NCBI GenBank assembly: GCA_944381325.1
Contig: CALWKS010000002.1
Coordinates: 186,001-250,000 of the forward strand
Source of the DNA: an uncultured Christensenellaceae bacterium
Lineage (GTDB): Bacteria; Bacillota; Clostridia; Christensenellales; UBA3700
DNA: 64,000 nt
Direction: 5' to 3'
Numbering within the stretch: the stretch's first letter is position 1; every line of letters begins with the position of its first letter. The notes beneath the pieces are model-generated. The model saw nothing but the letters and a program-made list of their open reading frames with translations, did not search any database and was not told where the DNA came from. Of this stretch, positions 63,050 to 64,000 are shown in pieces. Both the position numbers and the translations under genes were made by a program.

Positions 63050-63694
63050 TTATCCGAAGCAAAGTTCGCCTTCACTCACGCTTCTTCCGCCGAAATCTAC
63101 GTTGCTTCTGTCAAGGTTGATACAGCGGTAAAAACACATTCTTCCCATCGAGAGCGCCCCTCCGCCCGATACGAAAGTTACGCTTTTAAGGCTGTCGCAG
63201 AAAGCGAAAGAATAGTCGGCAATGCTCTCAACGCTTGACGGGATCTCCAGTTTTTCAACAAGTCTGAGACCGTCGTACTGTTCTACAGTGCCCATTGCGA
63301 TCGCTTTGACGGGTATTTCGACAGACTGCCCCGCGTTGTTTTTCACCTTTACGGCAGGAGGGATTTTAAGCGTGGTAAGTATGCCGTTGTAGCCTTTGAC
63401 AGTCGCAGACACCGCTCCCGTTATGTCGGTATCCCCAGCGTCGAAAGCCGAAAAATCTTCTCCTTCCATGCCCTTTTGTCTGTATTCTGCAACAACAGAA
63501 TTGCCGTCTCCGAGGTCAATTTCCAGGACGAGATATCTGAAAGAAGGGTCTTCCCATTCTCCCGTTTCGGTCGTTGCAGGCGTAGAGCCTCCGTCCGAAG
63601 TCGTCCACACGGCATAGGCAGCCGCCGTGATGCCCGCAATGAGCAGCACGCAAACGACCATAAATACCGTTAATCTCGCAAACTGACCTTTCAC
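63050..63694 (-). CDS. BspA-like LRR_5 surface protein
   Basis: 214 residues from a GTG placed five bases after AAAGGAG; a longer frame upstream has no binding site. A basic start and one hydrophobic helix (LTVFMVVCVLLIAGITAAAYAVW) are followed by a beta-rich part and, from about residue 115, LRR_5 units (TLKIPPAVKVKNNAGQ, KLEIPSSVESIADYSF, SVTFVSGGGALSMGRMCF). The AYAVWTTSDGG after the helix resembles SipW-type cleavage regions. It is short for a BspA protein. It follows the partially visible gene at the right edge by about 70 bases, likely in one operon. Confidence 0.7.
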   Translation of the reverse strand: MKGQFARLTVFMVVCVLLIAGITAAAYAVWTTSDGGSTPATTETGEWEDPSFRYLVLEIDLGDGNSVVAEYRQKGMEGEDFSAFDAGDTDITGAVSATVKGYNGILTTLKIPPAVKVKNNAGQSVEIPVKAIAMGTVEQYDGLRLVEKLEIPSSVESIADYSFAFCDSLKSVTFVSGGGALSMGRMCFYRCINLDRSNVDFGGRSVSEGELCFG

Positions 63695-63764
63695 TTTATC
63701 TCCTTTCCCGCACACTGCTTTTGCGCAGTTCATTGCTTATAAACAAACTTTTTTACGGCTTTTC

Positions 63765-64000
63765 TCAGACGTAATCCGCCGCCGCTACTATCTCGAACTT
63801 AAATCCCGACGCCTTGAAATTGTCGTTGCTGAACGGGAAAGTCCTGGCGTATCCTTCGTCCGAATAAGTTATCCTGATGCATATCGGGTTTGCCTTGCCG
63901 TATATATAATCCGACACGACTTCGCTCTGTCCCGACGGCAGATTGGGGCCGTATGTATAATGCAGTCCGTTGCCTTCCTTCGCAAATGTGCCGTAAGCGT
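63765..64000 (-). CDS. C-terminal part of a beta-rich protein (partial)
   Basis: The frame enters from the right edge and ends at TGA (63765-63767), leaving 78 residues. It is rich in Tyr, Gly and Ser with alternating strands (NPICIRITYSDEGYARTF, FKFEIVAAADYV). Probably an extracellular protein of the same surface cluster; no family recognised. Confidence 0.55.
   Translation of the reverse strand, partial: AYGTFAKEGNGLHYTYGPNLPSGQSEVVSDYIYGKANPICIRITYSDEGYARTFPFSNDNFKASGFKFEIVAAADYV

Noticed and set aside
1..64000. Mobile elements, prophage or CRISPR
   Set aside because: No transposase, integrase, portal, cas gene or regular short repeat-spacer pattern was seen on either strand.

Overview
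The window reads as a chromosomal segment of a Clostridia-type Bacillota (Firmicute). The best markers are a full-length Spo0A with both the receiver and the sporulation DNA-binding domain, LuxS, a tRNA-Ser with an encoded CCA, many sigma-A type promoters with TTGACA/TATAAT boxes and near-uniform 17-bp spacing, and strong GGAGG ribosome binding sites. Base composition is mid-range in genes and very A+T-rich between genes. Genus cannot be decided from the window. There are no insertion sequences, phage genes or CRISPR arrays.

Layout. 1-3.5 kb: housekeeping and small genes (ABC exporter start, thioredoxin reductase, HD hydrolase, four-helix-bundle protein, an HTH/zinc-ribbon/small membrane protein operon). 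3.7 kb: tRNA-Ser(GGA). 3.9-5.8 kb: zinc-ribbon polytopic membrane protein. 6.1-12.3 kb: a two-gene operon made of a membrane protein with nucleotide-binding-like folds and a C-terminal RyR-like domain, followed by a soluble protein that joins a Clp-type AAA module, a receiver-like domain and an FtsH-type AAA plus M41 peptidase. This is the strongest candidate for an undescribed system. 12.4-15 kb: ion transporter, zinc-ribbon membrane protein, nitroreductase. 15.4-18.3 kb (+ strand): O-antigen-ligase-like protein, DUF2238-like protein, GNAT acetyltransferase, then a candidate structured RNA whose promoter and leader are copied from the front of the same cluster. 18.8-23 kb: MarR regulator with two palindromic operators driving a heterodimeric ABC exporter. 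23.1-24.7 kb: beta and gamma subunits of a sodium-pumping decarboxylase behind what looks like a yybP-ykoY (manganese) riboswitch. 24.8-32.2 kb: sugar acetyltransferase, a 1867-residue repeat lipoprotein, LuxS. 32.3-35.2 kb: TrpXYZ-like ABC importer in visibly A+T-richer DNA, with a compositional junction inside the ATPase gene. 35.4-37.7 kb: Mrp ATPase, DUF1624 membrane protein and XRE regulator, two of them apparently leaderless. 37.8-39.5 kb (+ strand): spo0A and an extremely acidic zinc-ribbon protein. 39.7-62.7 kb: an operon of a secreted protein, a VbhA-like antitoxin protein and a giant protein of about 7390 residues. 63-64 kb: BspA-type LRR surface protein and the end of another gene.

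The right-hand third is devoted to the cell surface: the giant GLUG/MBG-type protein, the InlB-repeat lipoprotein and LRR_5 proteins are the kinds found in host-associated Clostridia. Most transcription units can be delimited because promoters and intrinsic terminators are clear. Functional names rest on motifs read by eye. No database search was possible, so domain names of the less conserved proteins are inferences.
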